From Flavobacterium circumlabens (GTDB lineage Bacteria > Bacteroidota > Bacteroidia > Flavobacteriales > Flavobacteriaceae): DNA of 64,000 bases. A program made the translations under genes and the position numbers. The stretch covers positions 777,892 through 841,891 of the forward strand of contig NZ_SLWA01000001.1 in NCBI RefSeq assembly GCF_004345565.1, given 5' to 3'. Below the pieces are notes generated by a model. The model was not told the origin of the DNA. It saw nothing but the letters and a program-made list of their open reading frames with translations, and ran no database searches. Positions 52,690 to 62,174 of the stretch are shown here, one piece after another. Within the stretch, counting starts at the first letter, position 1, and the number at the start of each line of letters is the position of its first letter.

Positions 52690-54039
52690 TTATTTTTTTT
52701 TCTTTAATACTTCATTTGCCTTCAAAAAGTATTCCTCTTTTTTCTTAGCGTCTCCCAGCCCATTGTAAGCCTCACCTAGCTGAATATTAAAATTTGCTTC
52801 CAGCTTTATGTCATCAACAACATAATCAAGTCCCATTTCTAAAACGGTTTTTGCATTCTTAAATTGTTTCAACTGATTATTTCCCAAACCGGCATAGTAA
52901 TAAAACTGTGGCTGACTCGGATAAACTTCAATCATATACATCGCCCTTTTTGTCAAAGGTTCAAATTGTTTTGCCTGCGTATATGCTTCAAGCAAAAGTA
53001 AATTGGTCTCCCGATCTGTATCTGAATTCGATTTCAACTCTTTCTCATAATACTTAATCGCATTTTCAAATTGATTTTTACTGTGATAAAATTTTCCGAT
53101 TTCTTTCGCAACGTCGATTTCCTTATCGTTGTCAAAATAAGAAATTGCTTTTTCCAGATCCGGAGCGTACTGTGGATTTTTATTCACATAGATCAAAAAC
53201 TCATTTAAGGTACGATGTTTTATTTTGGAATCAATTTTGGAACTTGACAAAATTACATTCATCGCCTTAATTGCTTTATCAGCTTGATTGGCTTCTAAAT
53301 ATCCTTTGAACAGGCTCACCTGCGCCCATTCAGAAGTTGGAATTTCTTTTGCTAACTGCTTTGCAACGTCTAAGGCTTTATCTGTTTCTTCTGCTTTCGA
53401 ATATAAAAAAATCAGGTTGACATAATTGGATTCTTCTTTTGGATTTTTCTTAATCTCACTGATCAAATTACCAATTTCAGCATTCTGATATTTCCCCTGG
53501 GATAAAATCTGGTTTTTATAAATTTCCCGATCTGATGATTTTCCAAACTTATCATTCATTTCGTTAATCGCAATCAATGCTTTATCCTGTTGATTGGTAA
53601 TCATGTACAACGAAATCAAATCATCTTTATACTCTTCATCAAAAACAATAATTTTCTGAATGGTTTCAATTGCCAGAGGATAGTTTTTGGTTTCAAAACT
53701 TACATCATAAATTCCTAACCAGAACCATTTGTTTTTTGGGTCTAACTGAGTCGCTTTTTCGAAAGAATCCTGTGCGTTTCTATATTGTTTTAAAGCCAGA
53801 TAATTTTTGCCTAATTCGAAATAAGCAACAGCATCATTCGGTTTTAGCTTAATACATTTCTCTAAGGACAGAATGGCTTTATCGTAATTTTCAATTCCTT
53901 TTTGCTTTAATGATTCATAAAAAGAGTCCTGATATTGATCGGTAGCCATAGCAATATCTTCCGGTTCTGTCTGAGCCATAACGGAAGCTGTGTTGCTAAA
54001 CAGAGCAAAAAATAAAATTATCCAAAACTCTTTTTTCAT
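52690..54039 (-). CDS. Secreted TPR-repeat protein
   Basis: A 449-residue protein with a signal peptide (MKKEFWIILFFALFSNTASVMAQ) and about nine tetratricopeptide repeats, clearest in YDKAILSLEKCIKLKPND, AVAYFELGKNYLALKQYRNA and ENAIKYYEKELKSNSD, finishing at LEMGLDYVVDDIKLEANFNI. TPR domains are protein-binding scaffolds; the periplasmic protein may support envelope assembly. It is upstream of the DUF4292 and envC-like genes in a likely operon. Confidence 0.9.
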   Translation of the reverse strand: MKKEFWIILFFALFSNTASVMAQTEPEDIAMATDQYQDSFYESLKQKGIENYDKAILSLEKCIKLKPNDAVAYFELGKNYLALKQYRNAQDSFEKATQLDPKNKWFWLGIYDVSFETKNYPLAIETIQKIIVFDEEYKDDLISLYMITNQQDKALIAINEMNDKFGKSSDREIYKNQILSQGKYQNAEIGNLISEIKKNPKEESNYVNLIFLYSKAEETDKALDVAKQLAKEIPTSEWAQVSLFKGYLEANQADKAIKAMNVILSSSKIDSKIKHRTLNEFLIYVNKNPQYAPDLEKAISYFDNDKEIDVAKEIGKFYHSKNQFENAIKYYEKELKSNSDTDRETNLLLLEAYTQAKQFEPLTKRAMYMIEVYPSQPQFYYYAGLGNNQLKQFKNAKTVLEMGLDYVVDDIKLEANFNIQLGEAYNGLGDAKKKEEYFLKANEVLKKKK

Positions 54040-54087
54040 CCTTTTTATAATTCTATTCCTAATTAGAAGGATTTTTAAATGCCTAAA

Positions 54088-55104
54088 CTATTCTAAAACA
54101 GAATAATCACCAATACTGATACTGGTAAACTTACCATCATAAACAACGTGATTTCCTATCATCGCATTGTCTAAGTTAGCATTTTTAATTTGGGAATAGG
54201 TCTGTACTAAACTATTTTTAATAGTGCTGTCAATAACATGGCATCCTTTTCCCAGAGAAACATTAGGTCCTACGGTTGCATTTTTCAACACTACATTTTC
54301 CCCGATATAACACGGTGGAATAATTGTCGCATTTTCTAATACTACATTATAATCAACTAAGTGTTCTCCATCATTATGTAAAAAACCCAGCATTCTTGTA
54401 TTCGTTTCAACGGTTACATCTTTGTTTCCGCAGTCCATCCATTCATCGACACTACCGGTTTTAAAAACTTTTCCGTTAGCCATCATGGCCTTGATTCCGT
54501 CATTGATCTGATATTCTCCTCCATTTTGAATGTTATTATCCAAAACATTCTGAAGTTCTTTTTTCAAATCACCAACTTCTTTAAAATAATAAATACCAAT
54601 AACTGCTAAATCGCTTACAAACTCTTTTGGCTTTTCAACCAGTTCTGTAATTTCATTATTTGTATTTAATTTTACTACTCCAAAAGCTTCTGGTTGTTCT
54701 ACCTGTTTTACCCAAATTACAGCATCTGCTGCCGGATCTAATTCAAAATCTGCTCTGATTAAAGTATCAGCGTAAGCAATTACGGCTGGCCCTGACAGAG
54801 ATTCTTTGGCACACATAATAGCATGTCCTGTTCCTAAAGGTAAATCCTGACGGTAAATAGATGCTTTCGCACCTAAGCTTCCGGCTAATTCTTCTAAACT
54901 TGCCACAAGATCATCTCCAAAAAAAGCAGCATCTCCCAGTATGAAAGCAACTTCTTCAATTGGTTCTTTTAATATTTCAGCAATATCTTCAACCAATCGA
55001 TGCACAATTGATTTTCCTGCAACCGGAATTAATGGTTTGGGAACAGTTAAGGTATGTGGTCTAAGTCGTGATCCGCGACCCGCCATTGGAACGATTATCT
55101 TCAT
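54088..55104 (-). CDS. Sugar nucleotidyltransferase
   Basis: A 338-residue cytoplasmic enzyme. The N-terminal nucleotide-binding motif is VPMAGRGSRLRPHTLTVPKP, followed by IAYADTLIRADFE with the metal Asp, and a left-handed helix of hexapeptide repeats from about residue 250 (NATIIPPCYIGENVVLKNAT). It forms NDP-sugars from sugar-1-phosphates, probably dTDP- or UDP-glucose/ mannose-like precursors for cell-surface glycans. The neighbours dut and a Wzx-type flippase suggest polysaccharide or lipid-linked synthesis. Confidence 0.9.
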   Translation of the reverse strand: MKIIVPMAGRGSRLRPHTLTVPKPLIPVAGKSIVHRLVEDIAEILKEPIEEVAFILGDAAFFGDDLVASLEELAGSLGAKASIYRQDLPLGTGHAIMCAKESLSGPAVIAYADTLIRADFELDPAADAVIWVKQVEQPEAFGVVKLNTNNEITELVEKPKEFVSDLAVIGIYYFKEVGDLKKELQNVLDNNIQNGGEYQINDGIKAMMANGKVFKTGSVDEWMDCGNKDVTVETNTRMLGFLHNDGEHLVDYNVVLENATIIPPCYIGENVVLKNATVGPNVSLGKGCHVIDSTIKNSLVQTYSQIKNANLDNAMIGNHVVYDGKFTSISIGDYSVLE

Positions 55105-55193
55105 TTGTCTTTTTATTTTTTATGGGAAGATTGGGAAATCTTCTATTGGTTTGGTTTGTTGTAAAGTTATAAATTGAAAGCTGAGACTGAAAA

Positions 55194-55628
55194 CTACTTC
55201 ACTCCCGTACTCCCAAAACCACCTTCGCCTCTGGAGGTTACTGAAAGTTCTTCCACTTCAATCCACTCCGCTCTTTCTTGTTTGGCAATAATCAATTGTG
55301 CAATTCTTTCCCCGTTTTCAATTACAAAAACTTCATTGGACAAATTTACTAAAATTACCCCTATTTCTCCTCTGTAATCAGCGTCTACGGTTCCGGGTGA
55401 ATTTAAAACAGTAACTCCTTTTTTGGCTGCAAGACCACTTCTTGGTCTCACCTGTGCTTCGTATCCTATTGGTAATTCAATGAAAAGTCCCGTTTTTACA
55501 ATGGTTCTTTCTAATGGTTTTAAAGTAATTGATTCATTCAGATTAGCACGTAAATCCATTCCTGCCGAAGCAATAGTTTCATAATTTGGAAGGTCGTGCT
55601 GTGATTTATTGATAATTTGTATTTTCAT
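55194..55628 (-). CDS. dut: dUTP diphosphatase
   Basis: A 144-residue trimeric dUTPase that makes dUMP and keeps uracil out of DNA. All five motifs are recognisable: [41 protein letters not shown] and the C-terminal GEGGFGSTG arm. It lies between a flippase and a nucleotidyltransferase on the same strand; I recall this order from other Flavobacteria. Confidence 0.97.
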   Translation of the reverse strand: MKIQIINKSQHDLPNYETIASAGMDLRANLNESITLKPLERTIVKTGLFIELPIGYEAQVRPRSGLAAKKGVTVLNSPGTVDADYRGEIGVILVNLSNEVFVIENGERIAQLIIAKQERAEWIEVEELSVTSRGEGGFGSTGVK

Positions 55629-55672
55629 TTTTATTTAAAATCTTAAAAACAAAACTGGATTTAAAACCAATC

Positions 55673-57133
55673 TTATTTCCTATTCATAATTCCTTTGATG
55701 GTGTCTTTTTCGTTGTGATAAACAAAGTAAATAAAGACTAAAAGCAGCGGGATGCCAACATAATATTTTTCCCTGAATCCATAAAAAGAAACAGCAGAAA
55801 ATAGAATTGAAATCCCCAAATAAGCGCCTATTTTTTTCATATCATACGGTATTGGATAATACTTGTTTCCTAAAAAATAGGATATTAACATCATGGAACC
55901 GTAGGCAGAAATAGTCGCAATTGCAGATCCGTAATAACTGTATTTTGGAATCAGGAAGTAATTCAAAACCAATGTCACAATTGCTCCGACAATAGAAATG
56001 TAAGCTCCGATTTTCGTTTGATCTGTAAGTTTGTACCAAACCGATAAGTTATTGTAAATTCCCAAAAAGAAATTTGCCAGTATGATTAGGGGAACCACTT
56101 TCATAGCTTCCCAATATGCTTTATTATCGAGTAAAAGAAACTTTAAAAAGTCTGCAAATACAATAACACTCAATAAAATCAACGAGCCAAAAATCACAAA
56201 GTATTTCGTGATAACAGCGTAGGTTTGAGGTGCGTTTGCATTTTTAGAATGGCTAAAAAAGAACGGTTCAATACCCAGTCTAAAAGCCGTTGCAAACAAA
56301 ACCATAAACAAACCTAATTTATAACAGGCCGAATAAGCCCCAACTTCCGATTTCGCCAGGTTTTCCGGCAATAAATAACCCAATAAAATTTTATCAAAAT
56401 GTTCGTTAACGGCAAAGGCAAGTCCTGCTACAAGAATTGGCAAACCGTATTTCATCATTTTCTTCCAAAGAACAGGATCAAATTTTCGTCCAAGCGAAAG
56501 ATAATTGGGAGACAAAACCACGAAGGTGGCTAAGCTCGCCAATAAATTAGCAATGAAAATATACGCAATCTGAAAGTTCTCTACATATAAGTTATCCCAG
56601 ACAGTATTGGGATGAGACGCTGCAAGTTTTGGTAAGTAGATTAAAAAGAAAAAATTCAGTACCATATTAATTACCACATTCCCAATTTTTATGGCCGCAT
56701 AAACCATTGGCCTCTGATTAGCCCTCAGCTTGGAAAATGGAACTAAAACCAATGCATCCAGAACTAAAATCCAAACAGAATAGGTAATATATTGCGTGTC
56801 GACTTCAGCCCAATTGGCCAGCGTATTTCTAAAAATTAAAGCAGCAAACAAAAATCCTATCGAAGACCAGAAAATAGATATCGTAGACGTTGCGATGACA
56901 TTTTTCTTATCTTCTTCGGCACTGTAAAACCTAAAAAAAGCAGTTTCCATTCCGTAAGAAAGTACTACATTAAAGAATACCATCCACGACAAAACGATAG
57001 AAACTTCTCCGTATTCTGATGTTGGTAAAATACCGGTATACAATCTTACTAATAAAAAACTTAGCATTCGCGGCAAAACCGTTGCTAGTCCGTAAATAGC
57101 CGTTTGTTTAAATAGATTCTTATATAATCCCAA
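55673..57133 (-). CDS. Polysaccharide/lipid-linked oligosaccharide flippase (Wzx/MATE-like)
   Basis: A 486-residue inner-membrane protein with about 14 helices. It starts GLYKNLFKQTAIYGLATVLP and keeps LLVRLYTGILPTSEYGEVS, a typical oligosaccharide flippase beginning. I chose the TTG at 57133; the longer frame would start at a TTG at 57163 that coincides with a perfect -7 box (CAAAAATA on the plus strand, 57161-57168), and the extra residues look unlike the family. It probably moves lipid-linked glycans across the inner membrane. It precedes dut by 44 bp. Confidence 0.86.
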   Translation of the reverse strand: MGLYKNLFKQTAIYGLATVLPRMLSFLLVRLYTGILPTSEYGEVSIVLSWMVFFNVVLSYGMETAFFRFYSAEEDKKNVIATSTISIFWSSIGFLFAALIFRNTLANWAEVDTQYITYSVWILVLDALVLVPFSKLRANQRPMVYAAIKIGNVVINMVLNFFFLIYLPKLAASHPNTVWDNLYVENFQIAYIFIANLLASLATFVVLSPNYLSLGRKFDPVLWKKMMKYGLPILVAGLAFAVNEHFDKILLGYLLPENLAKSEVGAYSACYKLGLFMVLFATAFRLGIEPFFFSHSKNANAPQTYAVITKYFVIFGSLILLSVIVFADFLKFLLLDNKAYWEAMKVVPLIILANFFLGIYNNLSVWYKLTDQTKIGAYISIVGAIVTLVLNYFLIPKYSYYGSAIATISAYGSMMLISYFLGNKYYPIPYDMKKIGAYLGISILFSAVSFYGFREKYYVGIPLLLVFIYFVYHNEKDTIKGIMNRK

Positions 57134-57160
57134 AATATATTCGTAATAAAGTTTGTGAAA

Positions 57161-57168
57161 CAAAAATA
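57161..57168 (-). promoter_or_regulatory. -7 box of the flippase gene
   Basis: TATTTTTG on the minus strand matches TAnnTTTG. It overlaps an upstream in-frame TTG, so translation is expected from the TTG at 57133 instead. Confidence 0.5.
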
Positions 57169-57227
57169 ACCATTTCTTTGGTTAATTATTGCTTTTGTTG
57201 ATTCAATAAAAAAACTTACATATGATT

Positions 57228-57674
57228 TTATACCGTTAATTTTTTTTCATCTAGGATTTTAACAAAATGAAATCCTTTTGGACCATAGCCCTGATTGTAA
57301 TAAAATCGGTGTGCAGCAAAATTTCCGGTAAAAGCATCCAAAACGATACTGCTGCACTCCAGAGTCATAGCTTTTTCCTCTATATAATTGGTCAGTAATT
57401 TTCCGATTCCTTTAGAGCGATGGTTTGGATTAACAACAAAATTGTCAATTTCGAGATATTTACCGGTCCATAATTTAGTAGCTGACCAGCAACCTGTTAT
57501 TCCTACACAGCTTTCACCTTCAAAAACTCCAATCTGAATATAATTATGTGGTACCATCTCAGAAAGATAGGCTTCGTATTTTTCAACGGAAAGGTTGGGG
57601 TAGAGAAATCTCATGGTTTCAATCTGGAGCAGCATTTCCGGAACAGTCACTAATTCTTGTATGTGTAAGTTCAT
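57228..57674 (-). CDS. GNAT family N-acetyltransferase
   Basis: A 148-residue acetyl-CoA-dependent acetyltransferase. The acetyl-CoA loop is recognisable as NPNHRSKGIGKLLTNYIEEKA, preceded by the beta-strand KYLEIDNFVV and followed by AAHRFYYNQGY. The acceptor is not clear. The gene stands alone next to the hairpin-repeat region. Confidence 0.92.
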   Translation of the reverse strand: MNLHIQELVTVPEMLLQIETMRFLYPNLSVEKYEAYLSEMVPHNYIQIGVFEGESCVGITGCWSATKLWTGKYLEIDNFVVNPNHRSKGIGKLLTNYIEEKAMTLECSSIVLDAFTGNFAAHRFYYNQGYGPKGFHFVKILDEKKLTV

Positions 57675-57817
57675 GATTTTAAAAATAGATCATCAAAAAT
57701 ACTTAATTTATTTTTCATTGTTCCTTATATAATTCACAACTGCGTATGTGAAATATATAAATTATTGCCAAAAATTATGTAAGTAATTTTGACTGACTCT
57801 TTCTTAAATTTGCTAAA

Positions 57818-58090
57818 CAGGGATTGAGAAAGCTAAATACAACCCTTATAAAAAAGGAAGCACTGGGACTGATAAAGCTTGTTTGTTCCCATAAAAGACA
57901 AAGCACAAGGGATTGATTCTGCTGAAATGTAACCCTACAAAAACAGAGCATTGGGACTAATAAAGCTAGTTTGTTCCCACAAAAGACAAAGCACAAGGGA
58001 TTGATTCTGCTGATATGTAACCCTAAAAAAAACAGAGCATTGGGATTAATAAAGCTAGTTTGTTCCCATAAAAGACAAAGCGTTGCAGAT
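57818..58090. repeat. Tandem 88-bp hairpin repeat array (about 2.7 units)
   Basis: Units begin with GCA(C/T)TGGGA at 57860, 57948 and 58037, a period of 88-89 bp, and the third is cut off after about 45 bp. A degraded earlier unit runs from about 57818 (AGGGATTGA, AACCCT). Each unit has two inverted-repeat elements, one pairing TGGGA with TCCCA and one pairing AGGG(A)TT with AACCCT. The region 57675-58247 otherwise holds no convincing gene, and a 73-codon frame across the array (57775-57996, minus) is best seen as a repeat artefact. Confidence 0.85.
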
Positions 58091-58199
58091 GTCTATAATC
58101 TGTGCATAAGTTTTAAAATGGTTTTGATTCTCGGTTTATGATTGAATCGGGAATTACCATTTTAAAAATATAAAAAATTCGAGAACAATTTTATAAATA

Positions 58200-58229
58200 A
58201 AAAAGGGCCAACAATTGTTGGCCCTTTTT
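58200..58229. terminator. Terminator at the end of the ATP synthase operon
   Basis: GGGCCAACAA (58205-58214) and TTGTTGGCCC (58215-58224) form a perfect 20-bp palindrome with A- and T-runs outside it. It ends the atp operon (minus) 19 bp past the atpG stop and could also stop plus-strand transcripts. Confidence 0.9.
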
Positions 58230-58247
58230 CTATGATTTCAAAATAAA

Positions 58248-59108
58248 TTATCCGTTTAAAGCTTCTGCCCCACCAACAATCTCTAAGATTTCGTTAGTAA
58301 TAGCTGCCTGACGTGCTTTATTGTAAGTCAATTTTAATTGGTTTCTTAATTCAGTTGCGTTGTCAGTTGCTTTATGCATTGCTGTCATACGCGCTCCGTG
58401 TTCTGAAGCGAATGAATCACGAATACCTTTATATAATTGTGTTTTTAATGATTTAGGAATCAAAGTCAACACAATTTCTTCTTTAGAAGGCTCAAAAATA
58501 TAATCAGCAGAAGCTACTGGAAGATCCGTTTTAATTGGAGCTAACGGTAAAAACTGCTCTACCTGAACAATCTGAGTAGCAGCATTTTTAAACTGATTGT
58601 AAATCAATTCAATTCTATCGTACTCTCCAGACAGGAATTTTTCAGTTAATTTTTCTGCAATTGAAGCTACATTATCAAAAGTTAAATGGTCAAAAATTGC
58701 ATTATGATGACCGTGAACTTTATGCGTTTTAGCCAGAACGTCGTTTCCTTTTTTACCTATTGGAAAAATATCAACTTGTTTTCCTTCATAAAACAAACTA
58801 CGATTTTTAGCTTCTTTAATAATATTAGTATTAAATGCCCCACATAAACCTCTGTTTGAAGTTATAGCAACAAGTAATACTTTTTTTACTTCACGTTGTG
58901 TTGTGTAGTCACCTCCAACTTCACCATCAAGAGAAGCAGAAAGGTTTTGCAACAGCTCTGTTAATTTCTCGGCATAAGGGCGCATTGCAGTGATTGCATC
59001 TTGTGCTTTCTTAAGCTTTGCAGCAGAAACCATTTTCATAGCCGATGTAATCTGCATCGTCGATGAAACGGAAGTAATTCTATTACGTATTTCCTTTAAA
59101 TTTGCCAT
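58248..59108 (-). CDS. atpG: ATP synthase F1 gamma subunit
   Basis: The 286-residue central rotor stalk of F1. It starts MANLKEIRNRITSVSSTMQITSAMKMVSAAKLKKA and ends with the long C-terminal helix (ASEHGARMTAMHKATDNATELRNQLKLTYNKARQAAITNEILEI, split in text), both diagnostic; TSNRGLCGAFN is present in the middle. It is the last gene of this operon, and the beta and epsilon genes do not follow as they do in many bacteria; the hairpin repeats come instead. Confidence 0.97.
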   Translation of the reverse strand: MANLKEIRNRITSVSSTMQITSAMKMVSAAKLKKAQDAITAMRPYAEKLTELLQNLSASLDGEVGGDYTTQREVKKVLLVAITSNRGLCGAFNTNIIKEAKNRSLFYEGKQVDIFPIGKKGNDVLAKTHKVHGHHNAIFDHLTFDNVASIAEKLTEKFLSGEYDRIELIYNQFKNAATQIVQVEQFLPLAPIKTDLPVASADYIFEPSKEEIVLTLIPKSLKTQLYKGIRDSFASEHGARMTAMHKATDNATELRNQLKLTYNKARQAAITNEILEIVGGAEALNG

Positions 59109-59114
59109 TTGTTA

Positions 59115-59198
59115 ATTAAAAAATGTGACAATTTGAAAATTAGACAATTAGAAGTATCCAGAGATATATTCTAATTATCTAATTTGCTTATTATCTAA
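59115..59198. repeat. Spacer between atpG and atpA with AATTATCTAATT words
   Basis: The 90-bp gap contains GACAATTTGAAAATTAGACA, CTAATTATCTAATTTGC and TTATCTAATTAG. The words resemble phrase-like AT-rich spacers in other intergenic gaps of this window. No gene is seen. Confidence 0.5.
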
Positions 59199-60776
59199 TT
59201 AGATATATTTTGCTGAAATTTCTTTTGCTGCTTTTTCAATAACATCAGTAATGTTGTCATCTAACTTACCAGCTTTCAACGCATTAAGCGTATCTTTATG
59301 TTTACTGTTTAAGTAAGCTAAGAAATCAGCTTCAAATTCTTTTACTTTATTTACAGGAACGTTTCTTAATAAGTTTTTAGAACCAGCGTAAATAATAGCT
59401 ACTTGATTTTCTACTGTATAAGGATCATTCAAACCTTGTTTCAGGATCTCAACGTTTCTTTTACCTTTTTCAATTACGTTTAAAGTAACAGAATCTAAGT
59501 CAGAACCAAATTTAGCGAAAGCTTCCAATTCACGGAATTGAGCCTGGTCTAATTTTAAAGTTCCGGAAACTTTTTTCATAGATTTAATCTGAGCATTACC
59601 TCCAACACGAGATACAGAGATACCTACGTTGATCGCAGGACGAACTCCTGAGTTGAACAAATCTCCATCAAGGAAAATCTGACCATCTGTAATCGAAATT
59701 ACGTTTGTTGGGATATATGCAGAAACGTCACCAGCCTGAGTTTCGATAATTGGCAAGGCCGTTAATGAACCACCACCTTTTACGATAGACTTGATAGAAT
59801 CCGGTAAATCGTTCATGTTTTTAGCAATTCCATCATCTGCAATTACTTTACAAGCACGCTCTAATAAACGGGAGTGTAAGTAGAAAACGTCTCCAGGATA
59901 TGCCTCACGTCCCGGTGGTCTTCTTAATAAAAGAGAAACCTCACGGTAAGCAACAGCTTGTTTAGATAAATCATCGTACACAATAAGTGCAGGACGACCT
60001 GAATCTCTAAAGTATTCTCCAATTGCTGCACCTGCGAAAGGAGCATAAACTTGCATTGGAGCCGGATCAGAAGCATTAGCTGCAACAATAACGGTATAAG
60101 CCATTGCACCTTTTTCTTCTAACATTTTAGCAATTCCTGCTACAGTTGAAGCTTTTTGCCCAATTGCAACATATATACAGAATACAGGTTTTCCTGCATC
60201 GTAAAATTCTTTTTGATTTAAGATGGTATCAAGACAAACAGTTGATTTACCTGTCTGACGGTCACCAATAACAAGCTCACGTTGTCCACGACCAACAGGG
60301 ATCATAGCATCAACTGCTTTTACTCCTGTTTGTAATGGTTCTGTTACCGGCTGACGAAAGATAACACCAGGTGCTTTTCTTTCTAAAGGCATTTCGTATA
60401 AGTCTCCGCCAATTGGTCCTTTTCCGTCAATTGGAAAACCAAGAGTGTTTACTACACGTCCTACCATTTGCTCACCTACTTTAAGAGAAGCAATACGTTG
60501 TGTTCTTTTTGCTGTTGATCCTTCTTTGATTCCTGTTGATGGTCCTAAAAGTACCACACCAACATTGTCTTCTTCAAGGTTCAATACAATAGCTTCAAGT
60601 CCGTTATCAAATTCAACTAACTCACCATATTGTACATTAGATAACCCGTAAATACGAGCAATACCATCTCCAACTTGAAGTACCGTTCCTACTTCCTCCA
60701 GCGTAGCACCAGATTCAAAACCTTCTACTTGCTTTCTTAATATTGCTGAAATTTCAGCAGGTTTGATTTCCGCCAT
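59199..60776 (-). CDS. atpA: ATP synthase F1 alpha subunit
   Basis: A 525-residue non-catalytic nucleotide-binding subunit. The Walker A GDRQTGKS is at 171-178, and [15 protein letters not shown] and [21 protein letters not shown] are typical. It follows atpH by 38 bp. The beta subunit (atpD) is not in this operon, an arrangement known for Bacteroidota. Confidence 0.98.
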   Translation of the reverse strand: MAEIKPAEISAILRKQVEGFESGATLEEVGTVLQVGDGIARIYGLSNVQYGELVEFDNGLEAIVLNLEEDNVGVVLLGPSTGIKEGSTAKRTQRIASLKVGEQMVGRVVNTLGFPIDGKGPIGGDLYEMPLERKAPGVIFRQPVTEPLQTGVKAVDAMIPVGRGQRELVIGDRQTGKSTVCLDTILNQKEFYDAGKPVFCIYVAIGQKASTVAGIAKMLEEKGAMAYTVIVAANASDPAPMQVYAPFAGAAIGEYFRDSGRPALIVYDDLSKQAVAYREVSLLLRRPPGREAYPGDVFYLHSRLLERACKVIADDGIAKNMNDLPDSIKSIVKGGGSLTALPIIETQAGDVSAYIPTNVISITDGQIFLDGDLFNSGVRPAINVGISVSRVGGNAQIKSMKKVSGTLKLDQAQFRELEAFAKFGSDLDSVTLNVIEKGKRNVEILKQGLNDPYTVENQVAIIYAGSKNLLRNVPVNKVKEFEADFLAYLNSKHKDTLNALKAGKLDDNITDVIEKAAKEISAKYI

Positions 60777-60814
60777 CTTAATTTATAATTTAGACACTTT
60801 TATGTGTGATAAAA

Positions 60815-61348
60815 CTAATTACTTAACTCTCTTTTTAATACTTGTAATCTGTTTGCAACAGAAGCGTTGTACTGTTGATCCCCTATTCTTAGAATAAATC
60901 CTCCAATAATCGCCGGATCAACTATATTTTCTATTGTTATTTTTTTATCTGATAATGTAGCTACTTTTGCTAAAACTTTAGCTTCTAAAGCTGCATCCAT
61001 AGGAATCGCTGTTGTAACTTTTGCTATTTCAACACCATTACTCTGATCAAATACTTTGTTGTATTCTACTGCAATTGCTTCCAGAATTTCGAATCTTTTG
61101 TTTTCGAATAATAAATGAAATAAACCTTTGGTTACACCATTTACATCTGCAAAAACTTCTAAAAGAGCACTTTCTTTAACTTCAACTTTTGCAGTCGGGT
61201 TTTGAATAAATGCACTCAATTCTAAATTGTTTTCAATTGCTGAGGCAATCGACTTCATATCGTTATTTACAACTTCGGCAACACCTTTAGAGTTTGCTAA
61301 GTCCAGAATTGCTTTTGCATAACGAATTGCTGCTCTTGTACTTGCCAT
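60815..61348 (-). CDS. atpH: ATP synthase F1 delta subunit
   Basis: A 177-residue subunit that binds the top of F1 and connects to the b stator. It begins MASTRAAIRYAKAILDLAN and ends with DPAIIGGFILRIGDQQYNAS, the family signature. It overlaps no neighbour and is 4 bp downstream of atpF. Confidence 0.95.
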   Translation of the reverse strand: MASTRAAIRYAKAILDLANSKGVAEVVNNDMKSIASAIENNLELSAFIQNPTAKVEVKESALLEVFADVNGVTKGLFHLLFENKRFEILEAIAVEYNKVFDQSNGVEIAKVTTAIPMDAALEAKVLAKVATLSDKKITIENIVDPAIIGGFILRIGDQQYNASVANRLQVLKRELSN

Positions 61349-61352
61349 AATC

Positions 61353-61853
61353 TTAGTTTAACTTTACGTCACCTAACATTTTCTCCACTAATCTAGTTTG
61401 AGATTCTTTGTTAGATAATTCTTCTTTCAACAATTTTTCAGCAATGCTTAAGGATAAAGTTGAAACTTGTAATTTCAATTCAGCCATTGCAGCATTTTTT
61501 TCGCTTTCGATAGCCGCTTTAGCCTGCTCGATCATTTTTTGACCTTGAGCCTGAGCTTCGTTTTTAGAATCAGCGATCATTTTCTCTTTCATTTCACGAG
61601 CTTCTTTCAACATCGCGTCACGTTCTGCACGAGCTTCGTTCAAAATTCTTAGATTGTCAGCTTGCAGATTTTGCATTTCCTGTCTTGCACTTTCAGCAGA
61701 AAGCAATGCATCTTTAATACCTTGTTCTCTATCATTAACTGCATCAAGAATTGGTTTCCAGGCGAATTTTTTTAACAAAAATATCAATCCAACAAATATT
61801 AATATTTGCCAAAAGAACAAACCGAACTCAAACTGATTTATTAACTTATCCAT
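61353..61853 (-). CDS. atpF: ATP synthase F0 b subunit
   Basis: A 166-residue stator subunit with one N-terminal membrane helix (FGLFFWQILIFVGLIFLLKK) followed by a long charged helix (DREQGIKDALLSAESARQEM and beyond) that runs up to F1. Length and layout fit the family. A hairpin lies in the gap upstream toward atpE. Confidence 0.96.
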   Translation of the reverse strand: MDKLINQFEFGLFFWQILIFVGLIFLLKKFAWKPILDAVNDREQGIKDALLSAESARQEMQNLQADNLRILNEARAERDAMLKEAREMKEKMIADSKNEAQAQGQKMIEQAKAAIESEKNAAMAELKLQVSTLSLSIAEKLLKEELSNKESQTRLVEKMLGDVKLN

Positions 61854-61928
61854 TATATATAATTATAAATTTTAAATTATGTCTTTTTTAAATTACTGTT
61901 TAAAAGCAATTTTAATGTTTTAATTTTT

Positions 61929-61965
61929 AAACACTAGTTGCAACCAACCGTTACAACTAGTGTTT
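61929..61965 (-). promoter_or_regulatory. atpE-atpF intercistronic stem-loop
   Basis: AAACACTAGTTG (61929-61940) pairs perfectly with CAACTAGTGTTT (61954-61965) over a 13-nt loop. On the minus-strand mRNA no U-run follows, so it is not a plain terminator; a stabilising or processing hairpin between atpE and atpF is more likely, which would fit the need for many c subunits. Confidence 0.6.
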
Positions 61966-61978
61966 TTTTGTGTTTTAA

Positions 61979-62170
61979 TTAAGCAGCAAATAATGCAGCG
62001 AAACCAATACCTTCAATAAGTGCAGCTGCGATAAGCATAGCTGTTTGGATTTTTCCTGAAGCTTCTGGCTGACGTGCAATAGCGTCCATTGCTGAACCAC
62101 CAATTCTACCAATACCTAATGCAGCTCCGATTACAATTAATCCTGCTCCTATGAAATTTAAACCGTTCAT
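61979..62170 (-). CDS. atpE: ATP synthase F0 c subunit
   Basis: A 63-residue proteolipid of two helices, shorter than the usual 70-80. It has IGAALGIGRIGGSAMDAIARQ in the first helix and loop, and the ion-binding Glu53 in AALIEGIGFAAL. It forms the rotating ring. Glu with flanking small residues is compatible with proton coupling; a sodium-binding signature (extra Gln in helix one and Thr/Ser after Glu) is not evident. Confidence 0.94.
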   Translation of the reverse strand: MNGLNFIGAGLIVIGAALGIGRIGGSAMDAIARQPEASGKIQTAMLIAAALIEGIGFAALFAA

Positions 62171-62174
62171 ATGT

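Noticed and set aside
57775..57996. Minus-strand open frame of 73 codons across the 88-bp repeats
   Set aside because: The frame follows the tandem repeat, lacks a recognisable domain and is best explained as a repeat read-through.
57818..58090. Possible CRISPR array
   Set aside because: Units are 88 bp, adjacent to each other without unique spacers, and no cas genes are present.
61960..61970. Intrinsic terminator after atpE
   Set aside because: The T-run is on the plus strand; the genes are on the minus strand, whose transcript has A-rich sequence after the stem.
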